Assembly (NCBI RefSeq): GCF_003201195.1
Contig: NZ_QICQ01000010.1
Span: 1 to 64,000, forward strand
DNA length: 64,000 nt
From: Nitrosomonas eutropha
Lineage (GTDB): Bacteria > Pseudomonadota > Gammaproteobacteria > Burkholderiales > Nitrosomonadaceae
Reading direction: 5' to 3'
Shown one piece after another: positions 1 to 9,141 of this stretch. The position numbers were made by a program, and so were the translations under genes. The stretch's first letter is position 1. Each line of letters opens with the position of its first letter. Under the pieces are notes generated by a model that was not told the DNA's origin, did not search any database, and saw nothing but the letters and a program-made list of their open reading frames with translations.

Positions 1-128
1 TCCCTTTCGCTGTGGGCACAGGAGGCAAATTTAAGATGAATATGTATTTCTGGCCCTTGTTGATCATTGTCATAGGCGGTGGATACTTCTTCTTCGCTTC
101 AAAAAGTCAAAAAGAAAAAAATACATAG
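1..128 (+). CDS. 3' end of a membrane protein gene cut by the window edge, or a 30-aa membrane peptide
   Basis: A frame open from the left edge (phase starting at base 3) runs to TAG at 126-128. An internal ATG at 36 follows AGGAGG (20-25) by ten bases and would give a 30-residue peptide consisting of one hydrophobic helix (about residues 4-21) and a short charged tail (KSQKEKNT). Both readings fit: the C-terminal anchor of a larger protein entering from the left, or a small single-span protein. I do not recognise the family. The helix is compositionally convincing; only the start is undecided. Confidence 0.4.
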   Translation, partial: PFAVGTGGKFKMNMYFWPLLIIVIGGGYFFFASKSQKEKNT

Positions 129-734
129 AAAATACTGATTAATTAGTTTGCTGTGGCTGATTTGTGTTTGTATCTAGGGATCTGGATATGAACATGAATC
201 GGCAAATATTGAATAGTAATAACGGTTCTGGATAGTAAGTTATCATTCTGGATACTGTGGATAAAAATGTGTAGTTGAAAGTCACATGGCTATTGATGTG
301 ATGTTGTTATGATGCAGATTGGTTATACCCATGTCGTAATCTCTCCCAAAAACCAGGTGGAGCCGGTATTATTTAGATAATTCTATTTGCCTACTAGAGA
401 GCCGTCTCTATCCAGGATCAAATAATTTTGTTTCTACGCGAAGTGGGAGTCGATCTTAAGAAGCCTTTCATCGATGATACTTTTATGTGGTGCTGGCGTG
501 ACTTCAAGCAGTAGATGAGAAAATTCCATAGTGTTGTAGTAAAATTGTCTGAAAAATCATTTAAGCTGGATTTAAGTGCGTATTTCACTTTTTAAAGGTA
601 TCTGTGTAAATTAAACCGGCACAGAAATTATTGACTGTATGGATTTATCGGGCAGCTTATATCATACTGCGCTGACTACCCGATAAATCTTAACCATCAG
701 GTTAAAACATAATGTCTAAGACACTATTTTTAAA
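129..734. other. AT-rich intergenic stretch without a supported gene
   Basis: About 600 bases without a reading frame that I can support. It holds a small perfect hairpin (TAGAGA-GCCG-TCTCTA, 395-410) and the larger dyad listed at 642-689. A short frame near 430-515 reads like a degraded gene end but matches nothing I know. Confidence 0.5.
642..689. repeat. 11-bp inverted repeat, possible terminator of the comEA-like gene
   Basis: GATTTATCGGG (642-652) is repeated inverted as CCCGATAAATC (679-689) around a 26-base loop, with a smaller dyad TTAACC/GGTTAA (690-705) next to it. It lies just past the stop of the leftward comEA-like gene, so a transcript-end role is plausible. There is no U-run directly after the stem, so a classic intrinsic terminator is not shown. 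Confidence 0.4.
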
Positions 735-1019
735 TTAATGCGCCTCAGCTTCATTTGAAGCAGTTTCCTCTTGAACACTCACCTGATCACCTAATTGTCT
801 GAGCGTCCCGACACCTATACCCTTCACATTGGTTAGATCTCCTACTGACTTGAACATACCGTGTTTTTCTCGATATTCAATTATCGCTTTTGCTTTGGCC
901 GGCCCCAAACCTTTTACCGACTCAAGATCAATTTGACTTGCTGTATTGATGTCTACTCCAGCTAATACGGATAAATTTAACCCGAAAAATATTACAAGAA
1001 TCAAAAAAATTTTTTTCAT
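735..1019 (-). CDS. comEA: ComEA-like helix-hairpin-helix DNA-binding protein
   Basis: A 94-residue exported protein. Residues 1-20 are a signal peptide (MKK then a hydrophobic run ending in LAG), followed by a double helix-hairpin-helix domain with the signature DINTAS at its start and the hairpins GLGPAKAKAI and VKGIGVGTL. This is the ComEA DNA-binding module that in competent bacteria binds incoming double-stranded DNA in the periplasm. The start at 1019 is chosen over the ATG at 1034 because GGAG lies nine bases before it, while the upstream ATG has no ribosome site. The C-terminal tail is short and acidic. It stands alone here, without comEC or pilus genes, so a role in DNA uptake is inference from the domain. 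Confidence 0.85.
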   Translation of the reverse strand: MKKIFLILVIFFGLNLSVLAGVDINTASQIDLESVKGLGPAKAKAIIEYREKHGMFKSVGDLTNVKGIGVGTLRQLGDQVSVQEETASNEAEAH

Positions 1020-1651
1020 CTTCTGAGTCTCCATATGAAAATTAACAAAATAAAATCTTTTGGTTATTTGACTTATGTTTTTTGGACAGGTTGTGATTCT
1101 CCTGCCAAGAAATCAATATCGACACTATCCTTGCTAACTTTAACTGGGTGCATCAGAGACACATGGCTCAGTCAAAGTAATTGTTAATAACCAATACTTA
1201 TGTAGATTTTGTATGATTTGTTGAAACAAACTGGTATTTGCAGGGTTATAGCTAATGAGAGATTGTTTTCTGCAAATATCATGAGGTGCTTGTGGGATGG
1301 GATTGTTTGAGCGTCGATCAGATGAGTGTCAGAGGCTCGAAGTATCTGTTGGTGCGTCTGTCAGGCTGGCTTTGTCTGCGTCAAATATTGATACGTTGCA
1401 TCTTCAAGCGATGGGTGAAGTGAAGTTGTGGTAGCTGATATGGGACTGGTAAATATAATCTATTAGAGATTGACCTCATTGTGAATCAATGGGTTACTCT
1501 AATAGGATGATGCTATTGGAAATCTGCCTAAATGCGTAGGATTTACTCCTAATGGAGTATTGGGGATGCGACGAAAGATCCTGGGAAATCTCAGGAAATA
1601 TGGAGGTTAGTAAGAATCGTGTGGAGATCTGTTAAATGTAGAAAACGAGAG
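1020..1651. other. Intergenic stretch upstream of the comEA-like gene
   Basis: About 630 bases between the comEA-like start and the tRNA pair. It must hold the comEA promoter on the minus strand, but I see no strong -35/-10 pair. The only frame with a ribosome site is the 45-codon ORF listed at 1297-1434. Confidence 0.4.
1297..1434 (+). CDS. Small hypothetical ORF, 45 aa
   Basis: ATG at 1297 is preceded by GAGGT (1283-1287) at a normal distance, and the frame runs 45 codons to TAG at 1432. The product is soluble, with an Arg/Glu-containing start (MGLFERRSDEC) and no signal peptide or membrane segment. I do not recognise it. It lies in an otherwise empty stretch, so it could be a real small gene, a degraded fragment or chance; the ribosome site is the only positive evidence. 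Confidence 0.2.
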   Translation: MGLFERRSDECQRLEVSVGASVRLALSASNIDTLHLQAMGEVKLW

Positions 1652-1675
1652 GGTCAATTGAAGAATGGGTTGACC
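1652..1675 (-). terminator. Weak hairpin downstream of tRNA-Phe
   Basis: GGTCAA (1652-1657) pairs with TTGACC (1670-1675), eight bases past the CCA end of tRNA-Phe on the minus strand; the following bases on that strand are only moderately T-rich. Placement fits the end of the tRNA transcript, but the stem is short. Confidence 0.3.
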
Positions 1676-1682
1676 AAAATGA

Positions 1683-1758
<76 letters not shown>

Positions 1759-1826
1759 TCAAAAAAATCAAAACAGCATATAAAGCTGACTATATCTTAT
1801 CGCGCCGATAAATAATATTAATTTAC

Positions 1827-1903
1827 TGGCGCGCCCGGCAGGATTCGAACCCACGACCCCTTGGTTCGTAGCCAAGTACTCTATCCAACTGAGCTACGGG
1901 CGC
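1827..1903 (-). tRNA. tRNA-Arg (ACG)
   Basis: A 77-base cloverleaf on the minus strand with encoded CCA: acceptor GCGCCCG/CGGGCGC, anticodon stem CTTGG/CCAAG around the loop CTACGAA (anticodon ACG, expected to be edited to inosine and read CGU, CGC and CGA), and T-arm GTGGG TTCGAAT CCTGC. First gene of the Arg-Phe tRNA pair. Confidence 0.97.
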
Positions 1904-2397
1904 ATTTTTACGATAAATATCTCTTTTTGTTTCGTAACCTCTACGAATAGTGGTATCCGGATACGCTCGAAGAGCTGTGCATAATGTTATATTTAGACCC
2001 TGTTGTCAAGAATCTGATGTGGGGTGATGTCATCGTATCCGGTACTGGCTGTGCTTTTTATATCAGTAAAGCAGGGATGGATCGAATAAATTAATTAATA
2101 GATTTGGCTGATTTGAGGGTCGAGTCTGTCGGATTATGGTGCGTGGGCGGATTCAGATTGCGTATTCCTGTTGACCGAGGTGTCTGGTATCTCGGTAATT
2201 CATTGGTACATCGATCATTACAGTGTTAAAACATGCAATCCCAATTGATTTCACAAATTTGCCTATAAGTTGACTGTGTTATAACTATTACCATCCCGTT
2301 AAATGATATTTGGATATAAAAACTGCTATTCTGAATTTTGTTTCAGTCGGTGTTTTGTGAATTTATGTATTTAACTTAATTACCAAAAGAGGTAAAT
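1904..2397. other. Intergenic region upstream of prsT
   Basis: About 490 bases holding the divergent promoters for the tRNA pair (minus) and prsT (plus). TTGACT at 2270-2275 is -35-like but has no good -10 partner at 16-18 bases. AGAGGT just before the ATG at 2398 is the prsT ribosome site. No gene seen. Confidence 0.5.
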
Positions 2398-5190
2398 ATG
2401 AGCTGTTCTGGTATAGCGATCACCCAGATGAAATCGACAACAATTCTTGCTCCTATGATGGCCGTTATTCTGGTGCTTTCTGCCTGTGGGAAGCCTATGG
2501 ATGCGCAAGCTCTGGTAGCCGAAGCTAAACAGTATCAGCAACAGGGCAATGACAAGGCAGCTATTATTCAGTTGAAGAATGCCCTGCAACAAAATCCAAA
2601 TGACCCTGAAGTCCGTTATTTGCTGGGAACGCTCTATAACAAGGAAGGGAATATTCAGTCGGCAGAAAAAGAATTGAATAAGGCACTTGATCTCGGCATG
2701 GATCCAGTCAAGGTGTTGCCCGGATTGAGCCAGGCATGGCTGGGAATGGGGAAATTTCAACAGGTACTGGATGAAACTGAGAAATTATCCGAAGAAGGGA
2801 ATTTTGCTGAATTACTTACCCTGCGTGGCAATGCGTCATTAGCGCTAGGTAAAATCGAAGAAGCCAAAGCATTGTTTGAGCAGGCTTTGCGGGATAAACC
2901 AGGATTCGCAGGTGCGCTGATGGGTATGGCCAGGTGTTCGCTTGCCCGGAACGATATTGAATCTGCTATGAATTTTTCCGAAGAAGCAGTGAAACTTAAT
3001 CCAGAAAACAGCGATACAGTATTGTTCAGAGGAGATTTGTTGCGTGCGCAGAACAAGATTGATGAAGCGCTGGCCGATTATGACAAAGCTATAAAACTGA
3101 ACCCAGAATCATTAGCGGCGTATATTAACCGGGCAACCATATTAATCAGTACCAAAAAATTTAAAGCTGCCCAAGCAGATCTGGATGCCGTTCGCAAGAT
3201 TGCTCCCGGTAGCCTGCCTGCTGCATACACACAGGCATTACTCGATTTTAGCCAGGGTAAACATGTGGTTGCTCTTGAAACTTTGCAACAGGTGTTGAGT
3301 TCAGCACCAGATCATCTTCCCAGTGTATTACTTGCGGGGGCCACCCAGTTTGCATTGGGGTCGCTTCCACAAGCAGAGCAGTATGTTGATCAATACTTGA
3401 AGAAGATTCCGAATAATCTTTATGCCATTAAGCTTATGGCGTCGATTCAGTTGAAGAATAACCAGGCAAAACAGGCGGTTACTACCTTGACCCCGGCGCT
3501 GAAGGTAGTACAACAGGATCCACAATTGTTTGCACTGGCAGGTGAGGCCTATATGCGGGCGCGGGATTTTACGAAAGCCACGGAGTATTTTGAGAAGGCT
3601 GGTGAATTATCTCCGGATAACGTTGCATTATATACCGCAATGGCTATGAGCAAAATGGGACAGGGGGAAAATGAAAGTGCCATTGCTGATCTGGAACACG
3701 CTACCCAACTGGATGATAAATCCGGCCGGGCAGGTATTATGCTTGTTTTGACTCATCTGCAGCAGCGTGAATTTGATAAAGCGCTGAAAGTTGTCAAATC
3801 GCAGCTTGCCGAGCAACCTGACAATCCGCTGCTACATAATCTGGAAGGTGGAGTCTATCTGGGTAAAAAAGACCTGATCAAGGCGCGTGCAAGCTTCAAT
3901 CAGGCGCTTTCCATACAGCCAGACTATTTTCCCGCCATTTCCAACCTGGCGAGAATTGATTTACAGGAAAAACATCCCGAAGCTGCACAGCAGCGTTTTG
4001 AAGAAGTACTGAAGCAGGATAAGAAAAACGTACAGGCAATGAATGCGCTAGCAGGTATCGCGCTCTCACAAGGAAATAAAGAAAAAGCAACTGAATGGCT
4101 GGAAAAAGCCAGTCAGGAAAATCCGGATGAGCTGCCGCCAGCTTTGCAGCTGGGAGCGCATTATCTGGCCATCAATGAACCTGGGAAATCGCTTGCGCTG
4201 GCCAAGAAACTGCAAGGCATTCATCCGGATAATTTGAGCGCCATAGAGCTGTTGGCTCGTGCTTATCTGGCTACTGGGGATAAGGATGCTGCACTGGAAA
4301 ATTTCCAGAAACTGGCTGCCAGATTACCAGATTCTGCCCCTGCCCAGCTTCAACTAGCGCAGATCTATGCCTCTATGCAGAATACCAGGGCAACGGCTGA
4401 TTCATTGAAAAAGGCGTTGGCTATTAAGCCGGATTTCTGGGAAGCTAAACTAATGCAGGCTCAACTGGCGGTTGGAGACGGTCGTGTGGATGATGCACTC
4501 AGTATCGCGCGGGATATACAAAAACAACATGAAAAGCTGCCGGTTGGATTTGAGCTGGAGGGTGATTTACAAATGCGGCAGAAAAATGCAGTTGCCGCTG
4601 CCACGGCTTATGAAGAGGCGCTGACTAAACAGAAAACCGGTCAATTATTGATCAAATTGCATACAGCTCTGAGTCAAAGCGGGAAAGAAAAGCAGGCTGA
4701 TCAACGTGTCACGCAATGGCTGAAGGAAAATCCGGCTGATGATGGCGTTCGTATGTATCTTGCAGGTGTTTACCTTGCCAGCAAAAAATATGATCCTGCT
4801 ATCAGGGAATACAAAACCATCCTGAAGCAACATCCTGATCATGCTGCCACACTGAATAATCTAGCCTGGATATACCAGCAGAAAAAAGATTTTGCCACCG
4901 CGCTCGATTATGCCGAGAAGGCATACAAGCAGGCCCCGGATAGTCCAGCGATCCTGGATACACTTGGATGGATTCTGGTTGAGCAAGGGGATACCAAACG
5001 AGGGGTTTCCTTGCTGCAACAGGCTGTTGCAGCTGTTCCGGAAGCTGCTGAAATCCACTATCATTACGCAGTCGGACTATATAAATCTGGCAATACGGTT
5101 GAAGCGCGCCAGGAGCTTGAGAAACTACTGAGTAGCGATAAACCTTTTTCTCAGAAAGATGAGGCGAAGAAATTGTTTGAAAGCCTGTGA
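2398..5190 (+). CDS. prsT: PrsT-like TPR-repeat lipoprotein of XrtA/PEP-CTERM systems
   Basis: A 930-residue lipoprotein made almost entirely of tetratricopeptide repeats. The signal region ends in the lipobox LSAC, followed by roughly twenty 34-residue TPR units from about residue 35 to the C-terminus (recognisable cores such as DPEVRYLLGTLYNKEGNIQS and HAATLNNLAWIYQQKKDFA). Length, lipobox and repeat content match the PrsT family, which accompanies exosortase A (XrtA) and exopolysaccharide genes; it is thought to be an envelope scaffold in polysaccharide export. The start at 2398 has AGAGGT four bases upstream; the internal Met11 lacks a ribosome site. No xrtA, prsK/prsR or glycosyltransferase gene is adjacent, so the link to PEP-CTERM sorting rests on family resemblance. 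Confidence 0.85.
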   Translation: MSCSGIAITQMKSTTILAPMMAVILVLSACGKPMDAQALVAEAKQYQQQGNDKAAIIQLKNALQQNPNDPEVRYLLGTLYNKEGNIQSAEKELNKALDLGMDPVKVLPGLSQAWLGMGKFQQVLDETEKLSEEGNFAELLTLRGNASLALGKIEEAKALFEQALRDKPGFAGALMGMARCSLARNDIESAMNFSEEAVKLNPENSDTVLFRGDLLRAQNKIDEALADYDKAIKLNPESLAAYINRATILISTKKFKAAQADLDAVRKIAPGSLPAAYTQALLDFSQGKHVVALETLQQVLSSAPDHLPSVLLAGATQFALGSLPQAEQYVDQYLKKIPNNLYAIKLMASIQLKNNQAKQAVTTLTPALKVVQQDPQLFALAGEAYMRARDFTKATEYFEKAGELSPDNVALYTAMAMSKMGQGENESAIADLEHATQLDDKSGRAGIMLVLTHLQQREFDKALKVVKSQLAEQPDNPLLHNLEGGVYLGKKDLIKARASFNQALSIQPDYFPAISNLARIDLQEKHPEAAQQRFEEVLKQDKKNVQAMNALAGIALSQGNKEKATEWLEKASQENPDELPPALQLGAHYLAINEPGKSLALAKKLQGIHPDNLSAIELLARAYLATGDKDAALENFQKLAARLPDSAPAQLQLAQIYASMQNTRATADSLKKALAIKPDFWEAKLMQAQLAVGDGRVDDALSIARDIQKQHEKLPVGFELEGDLQMRQKNAVAAATAYEEALTKQKTGQLLIKLHTALSQSGKEKQADQRVTQWLKENPADDGVRMYLAGVYLASKKYDPAIREYKTILKQHPDHAATLNNLAWIYQQKKDFATALDYAEKAYKQAPDSPAILDTLGWILVEQGDTKRGVSLLQQAVAAVPEAAEIHYHYAVGLYKSGNTVEARQELEKLLSSDKPFSQKDEAKKLFESL

Positions 5191-5236
5191 CGAAACAGTG
5201 CTAGCATGCTATTTTTTTCAGGCTAATCCTTGACTG

Positions 5237-5271
5237 AACCCCTTGTGAATTCCTTTCACAAGGGGTTTTTT
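5237..5271 (+). terminator. Intrinsic terminator after prsT
   Basis: A perfect nine-base stem CCCCTTGTG (5239-5247) / CACAAGGGG (5257-5265), extended by flanking A-T pairs, and followed by a run of six T. It lies about 50 bases past the prsT stop, before cysM, and separates the two transcripts. Confidence 0.9.
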
Positions 5272-5321
5272 GTATGTGTATGAGATAATCCTGATTTATT
5301 TGTGGCAGCACGTATCTGGTC

Positions 5322-6200
5322 ATGTATAAAACTATCGAACATTTCATCGGACATACCCCCTTGGTCCAGCTTAAACGTATCCCGGGGAAAACCAGCAATA
5401 TTATTCTGGCAAAACTGGAAGGTAATAATCCGGCGGGGTCAGTCAAAGATCGGCCAGCCTACTCCATGATCATACGAGCTCAGCAGCGTGGAGATATTCA
5501 GCCGGGAGATACGTTGATTGAGGCAACTAGCGGCAACACCGGGATTGCATTGGCTATGTCGGCAGCAATACTAGGCTATCACATGATTCTGGTCATGCCG
5601 GAAAATCAGAGTCTGGAGCGTCGTCAAGTGATGGCTGCGTACGGTGCCAAAATTATTCTGACAGAAAATATGGAGGAAGCACGGGATGTCGCCGGACAAT
5701 TGTGCGAGGCTGGCAAGGGTTTTATTCTTGATCAGTTTTCCAATCCCGATAATCCGTTGGCACATTACGAAGGTACTGCTCCCGAAATCTGGCAGGATAC
5801 TGCGGGCAAGATTACTCATTTTGTAAGCAGTATGGGAACGACTGGCACAATCATGGGTTGTGCCCGCTACTTCCGAGAAAAAGAGCGGAAGGTGGAAATT
5901 GTAGGTGTACAGCCGCAAGAAGGTGCCCAGATTCCCGGAATCCGCAAATGGCCGGAAGCTTATTTGCCTAAAATTTATCAGTCGGAACTTGTTGATCGTA
6001 TTTTGCTGGTATCCCAGCAAGAGGCCGAGATCATGGCGCGTCGATTGGCATCAGAAGAGGGAGTATTCGCTGGCATTTCTTCCGGGGGGGCACTGGCAGC
6101 AGTGCTGAAACTTTCTGCTCAAGTAAGAAACGCGGTGATTGTTTCTATTGTGTGTGACCGTGGGGATCGTTACCTGTCAACCGGAGTTTTTCCTTCCTGA
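5322..6200 (+). CDS. cysM: Cysteine synthase B (O-acetylserine sulfhydrylase)
   Basis: A 292-residue PLP enzyme of the cysteine synthase family, making cysteine from O-acetylserine and sulfide (the CysM type can also use thiosulfate). The PLP lysine is Lys42 in NNPAGSVKDRPA; the substrate loop EATSGNTGIALA is near residue 68 and the phosphate-binding GTTGTIMG near 175. Length and motif spelling fit CysM better than CysK. It sits between the prsT terminator and ydbH, only five bases before the latter's ATG, so cysM and the ydbH set may share a transcript. The ATG at 5322 has no strong ribosome site, but the protein begins where the family does. Confidence 0.95.
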   Translation: MYKTIEHFIGHTPLVQLKRIPGKTSNIILAKLEGNNPAGSVKDRPAYSMIIRAQQRGDIQPGDTLIEATSGNTGIALAMSAAILGYHMILVMPENQSLERRQVMAAYGAKIILTENMEEARDVAGQLCEAGKGFILDQFSNPDNPLAHYEGTAPEIWQDTAGKITHFVSSMGTTGTIMGCARYFREKERKVEIVGVQPQEGAQIPGIRKWPEAYLPKIYQSELVDRILLVSQQEAEIMARRLASEEGVFAGISSGGALAAVLKLSAQVRNAVIVSIVCDRGDRYLSTGVFPS

Positions 6201-6205
6201 AGAGC

Positions 6206-8281
6206 ATGGAGCCGAGGTATCTCTGGTTTCGTCGTGTCAGTATTCCGGTTTGTATCTGCAGGCTTGCCACACGCCTCTGGCTGTTTTTTCTACTTTACGC
6301 AGGTTGCTGTTCTCCGGCTAATGCTGCGGTCCCTTATTTTAATCTTGTACTGGAGAATATCCGGCATCCTGCCTTTAATATTCACTCAGCCAGCATCAAG
6401 CTGACTGGCATCTTATCGCCCGTTCTTGAAATCAGTGTGGGTGAGTTGCTCGCAGGAAATTGGAGATGGCATGATCTTCGTTTGAGATGTAATCAGATCC
6501 GTATTAATCGCGAATTAATTGGCTGTGAAATGGGGACATTGGAGCTTGGCAAGCTATCTTCATCGATAACTTTCCAGCTTTCCTTGCAACATAAACAGCT
6601 TGTACTTGAAGTTCATCCATTCCCGAAAAAAAATTCAGGAGAGAAATGGCAGCTGATGATCGACTGGCAGGCAGAAAAGTGGCGAAGTGTGTTGAAGATA
6701 GTAAATGGAGAGGGGAAATTTTTGGCCGATCTGTTGCCTCAAGAAGAAGATTCACTACAGATACATCAGGCAAAACTTAATGGAAGTATCTACCTGAATG
6801 GAAGTAAGACTTCAATATCGGCGTTATCCACACAGCTGAGCATCAATAAATTATCTTTCAGCGATTCGAGCGGGTTGCGCGTGGGTGAACGGATCAATCT
6901 GTTGCTTGACCTGGATGTGCGAAGAAAACAGGATGTTTGGCAATGGCGAGGCAAGATCACCTGGCCGGAAGGAGAGGTCTTTTGGCAGCCATTTTATTTT
7001 TCTGGAGAAGGGCACCAATTAACCGCCAAAGGGATAATAAAAGGTGATCATATTAACCTATCACAAGGTGAACTCAGTTTGACGGGTATAGGTAAAGCAG
7101 ATTTTTCTGCTATTGCCAGCATTCCGGATCAAGCATTACAGCAGGCTAGATTGTCGGCCGAGAGCCTGGAGTTATCCACTTTGTTTGGTAGTATTATTCG
7201 ACCCCTGGCTGAGGAGACGGCACTGGCGGAAACAGAGGCTGCCGGCAAGGTAAATATTGCCTGGCATTACCAGGATAATGCAAACCAGTCACTAATCATT
7301 GATTTGCAGAATGTATCATTAACCGATACTCGCGAGCGGTTTGCAGTTGAAGGATTGGACGCCTATGTACCATGGAATCGAAACGAGGCGCTGGATGGAT
7401 TAATCCGGTTCAGTAATGCCCAGATCTTGAGGATTCCGCTGGGTACAACACATATTCCAATCGAGACAAACGGGATGCAGCTCAATATTCCTCGTGCAGA
7501 GGTGCCGATACTGGATGGAAGACTGCTGATAGAAAATTTCATAGCTTCTTTGCAGACGTCCGGCTGGCAATGGCAGTTAAACGGGCGGCTTTTTCCGATC
7601 TCTATGGAAAAACTGACTGAATTCCTGCAGATTCAACCAATGTTTGGAACGCTGTCGGGTACTATGCCGAAAATGAGCTATACCAATTCAACTATAACAA
7701 TGGAAGGCGAGCTTGTTTCAGGGATATTCGACGGTGTCGCGGTAGCCAGGAATTTGGTGCTGACCAAGCCACTTAGCTTGACCCCTCATCTGACAGCGGA
7801 TGTGGCCATGTATCACATCGATCTTGATTTGTTGACCCGTGCCTATTCGTTTGGAAATATACAGGGACGGGTTGATGTTGAGGTGAACGATCTTGAGCTG
7901 GTTAACTGGGAACCGGTAAGATTTGATGCAAAACTTACCAGTAGCGCGGGGGATTACAAACGTCGGATCAGTCAGGCAGCGATCAAGAATATTATTGCAT
8001 TAGGTGGCGAATCTGCAGTGACAGCTATCCAGAAAAGTTTTCTCAGTATGTTTGAACAATTTCGCTATACTGAAATTGGCTGGGGTTGTAAGTTACGTGG
8101 ACATATTTGTTATATGAGCGGGATTGAGTCGGCTTCTCGTGATGACAAGGGATATGTGCTGGTCAAGGGCAGTGGAATACCTGCAATTACCATTACCGGC
8201 TATAATTCAGAGGTGGACTGGCCTGAACTGCTCAAGCGTCTGGAGCGCGCCATTGAAAGTGGCAACCCGGTGATTCACTAA
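6206..8281 (+). CDS. ydbH: YdbH-family AsmA-like envelope protein
   Basis: A 691-residue protein with an N-terminal Arg-rich, hydrophobic leader (about residues 1-40, ending near SPANAA) and a long beta-rich body of alternating short strands, as in the YdbH group of AsmA-like proteins. In E. coli YdbH is an inner-membrane-anchored bridge that carries lipids towards the outer membrane together with the outer-membrane lipoprotein YnbE, with YdbL as a partner. The next two genes are exactly YnbE-like and YdbL-like in that order, which is the strongest support. It is shorter than E. coli YdbH (about 880 aa). The start at 6206 lies five bases after the cysM stop. The family also carries the old Pfam name dicarboxylate transport, which should not be taken literally. 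Confidence 0.8.
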   Translation: MEPRYLWFRRVSIPVCICRLATRLWLFFLLYAGCCSPANAAVPYFNLVLENIRHPAFNIHSASIKLTGILSPVLEISVGELLAGNWRWHDLRLRCNQIRINRELIGCEMGTLELGKLSSSITFQLSLQHKQLVLEVHPFPKKNSGEKWQLMIDWQAEKWRSVLKIVNGEGKFLADLLPQEEDSLQIHQAKLNGSIYLNGSKTSISALSTQLSINKLSFSDSSGLRVGERINLLLDLDVRRKQDVWQWRGKITWPEGEVFWQPFYFSGEGHQLTAKGIIKGDHINLSQGELSLTGIGKADFSAIASIPDQALQQARLSAESLELSTLFGSIIRPLAEETALAETEAAGKVNIAWHYQDNANQSLIIDLQNVSLTDTRERFAVEGLDAYVPWNRNEALDGLIRFSNAQILRIPLGTTHIPIETNGMQLNIPRAEVPILDGRLLIENFIASLQTSGWQWQLNGRLFPISMEKLTEFLQIQPMFGTLSGTMPKMSYTNSTITMEGELVSGIFDGVAVARNLVLTKPLSLTPHLTADVAMYHIDLDLLTRAYSFGNIQGRVDVEVNDLELVNWEPVRFDAKLTSSAGDYKRRISQAAIKNIIALGGESAVTAIQKSFLSMFEQFRYTEIGWGCKLRGHICYMSGIESASRDDKGYVLVKGSGIPAITITGYNSEVDWPELLKRLERAIESGNPVIH

Positions 8282-8527
8282 ATGATAATGACAAATCGTA
8301 ATTCCAACCTGATTTTGCTGATGGCCGCTGGCTTTGTGGTAGCAGCTTGCGTAACTATCAATATTTACTTTCCGGCAGCAGCCGCGGAGAAAGTGGCCGA
8401 CAAAATTATCGATGAGGTTTGGCAAGCTGATGATGAGGCTGACGGCAGGGAACAACCCAGAGAAAAATCGGGTAATGATACTCGCAACAATAAAATTGAC
8501 AATAAACCCGACAAGACCAGGCCATGA
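8282..8527 (+). CDS. ynbE: YnbE-like outer-membrane lipoprotein
   Basis: An 81-residue lipoprotein beginning directly after the ydbH stop. A short hydrophobic leader ends in VVAAC, giving the lipidated cysteine near residue 23, followed by the family signature VTINIYFPAAAAEKVADKII. The tail (about residues 50-81) is highly polar, rich in Asp, Asn, Lys and Arg, and longer than in E. coli YnbE (about 60 aa). In E. coli, YnbE multimers extend the beta-groove of YdbH to the outer membrane. ATG at 8288 is an alternative start two codons downstream. Confidence 0.85.
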   Translation: MIMTNRNSNLILLMAAGFVVAACVTINIYFPAAAAEKVADKIIDEVWQADDEADGREQPREKSGNDTRNNKIDNKPDKTRP

Positions 8528-8552
8528 AAGATCTTCTGAGGATGTGAATCTT

Positions 8553-8978
8553 GTGCATAGACAGTTAATTCGGTATATAACACTGATATCACTGGGTTTC
8601 TTTCTGTGTATCAGCTTTGCGAGTGCGGTGGATTTTAAAGCCAGTTCACCAGCAGTTACCCAGTTAAAACAAAATATAAAACAGCGTCACGGTCAATTGA
8701 TACCATTTTATGATAGTGGTGCAGTAGGTTTGACCCGTGACGGTCTGATCGTGTTGCGTGATGCCAGTGTTGTACCTTTATCAGGACGGCAATCGGTTAA
8801 TACGCTTGTGACAGCCGAGAACCAAGATCGTAATGCACTTTATCGGGAAATAGCACTGGCTAACAATCATCCGGAATGGGAAAGCAATATTCGTTCAACA
8901 TTTGCCCAACGATGGATAAAGTGGGCCAAACCAGGCTGGTGGTATCAGCAAGAGAACGGCTCCTGGCAAAAAAAGTGA
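8553..8978 (+). CDS. ydbL: YdbL-family periplasmic protein (DUF1318)
   Basis: A 141-residue exported protein: signal peptide of about 24 residues ending in ASA, then the YdbL/DUF1318 body (YDSGAVGLTRDGLIVLRD, near residue 55) and a Trp-rich C-terminus (WIKWAKPGWWYQQENG). GTG at 8553 is preferred: GAGG at 8538-8541 is eleven bases upstream, and the frame then starts exactly at a signal peptide. Longer in-frame starts would lie inside ynbE and place 47 polar residues before the signal peptide. In E. coli YdbL is a periplasmic partner that affects YdbH-YnbE function. Third and last gene of the set. Confidence 0.85.
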   Translation: MHRQLIRYITLISLGFFLCISFASAVDFKASSPAVTQLKQNIKQRHGQLIPFYDSGAVGLTRDGLIVLRDASVVPLSGRQSVNTLVTAENQDRNALYREIALANNHPEWESNIRSTFAQRWIKWAKPGWWYQQENGSWQKK

Positions 8979-9080
8979 TCTGACGAGGTATAGATGGCTG
9001 ACTTCGGCCAGAATATCTAACAGAAAAACTGCTTGAAATGACTTGATAGATAAGTGAATATTGTTTCGCTAAAGTGTAAA

Positions 9081-9134
9081 GGAACTTCTGAATAAGTCTA
9101 TGTTGTTTTTGCGTATAAATTTATTCAGAGGTTC
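9081..9134. repeat. 54-bp imperfect palindrome, MITE- or IS-end-like
   Basis: GGAACTTCTGAATAA (9081-9095) recurs inverted as TTATTCAGAGGTTC (9121-9134), with 13 of 14 bases matching, around a 25-base core. It lies between ydbL and argD. It looks like two facing ends of a small inverted-repeat element. I saw no second copy in the window. Confidence 0.5.
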
Positions 9135-9141
9135 TGAATGA

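Noticed and set aside
5892-6321. Short plus-strand frames over the cysM end
   Set aside because: Out-of-frame with cysM and ydbH and without independent support.
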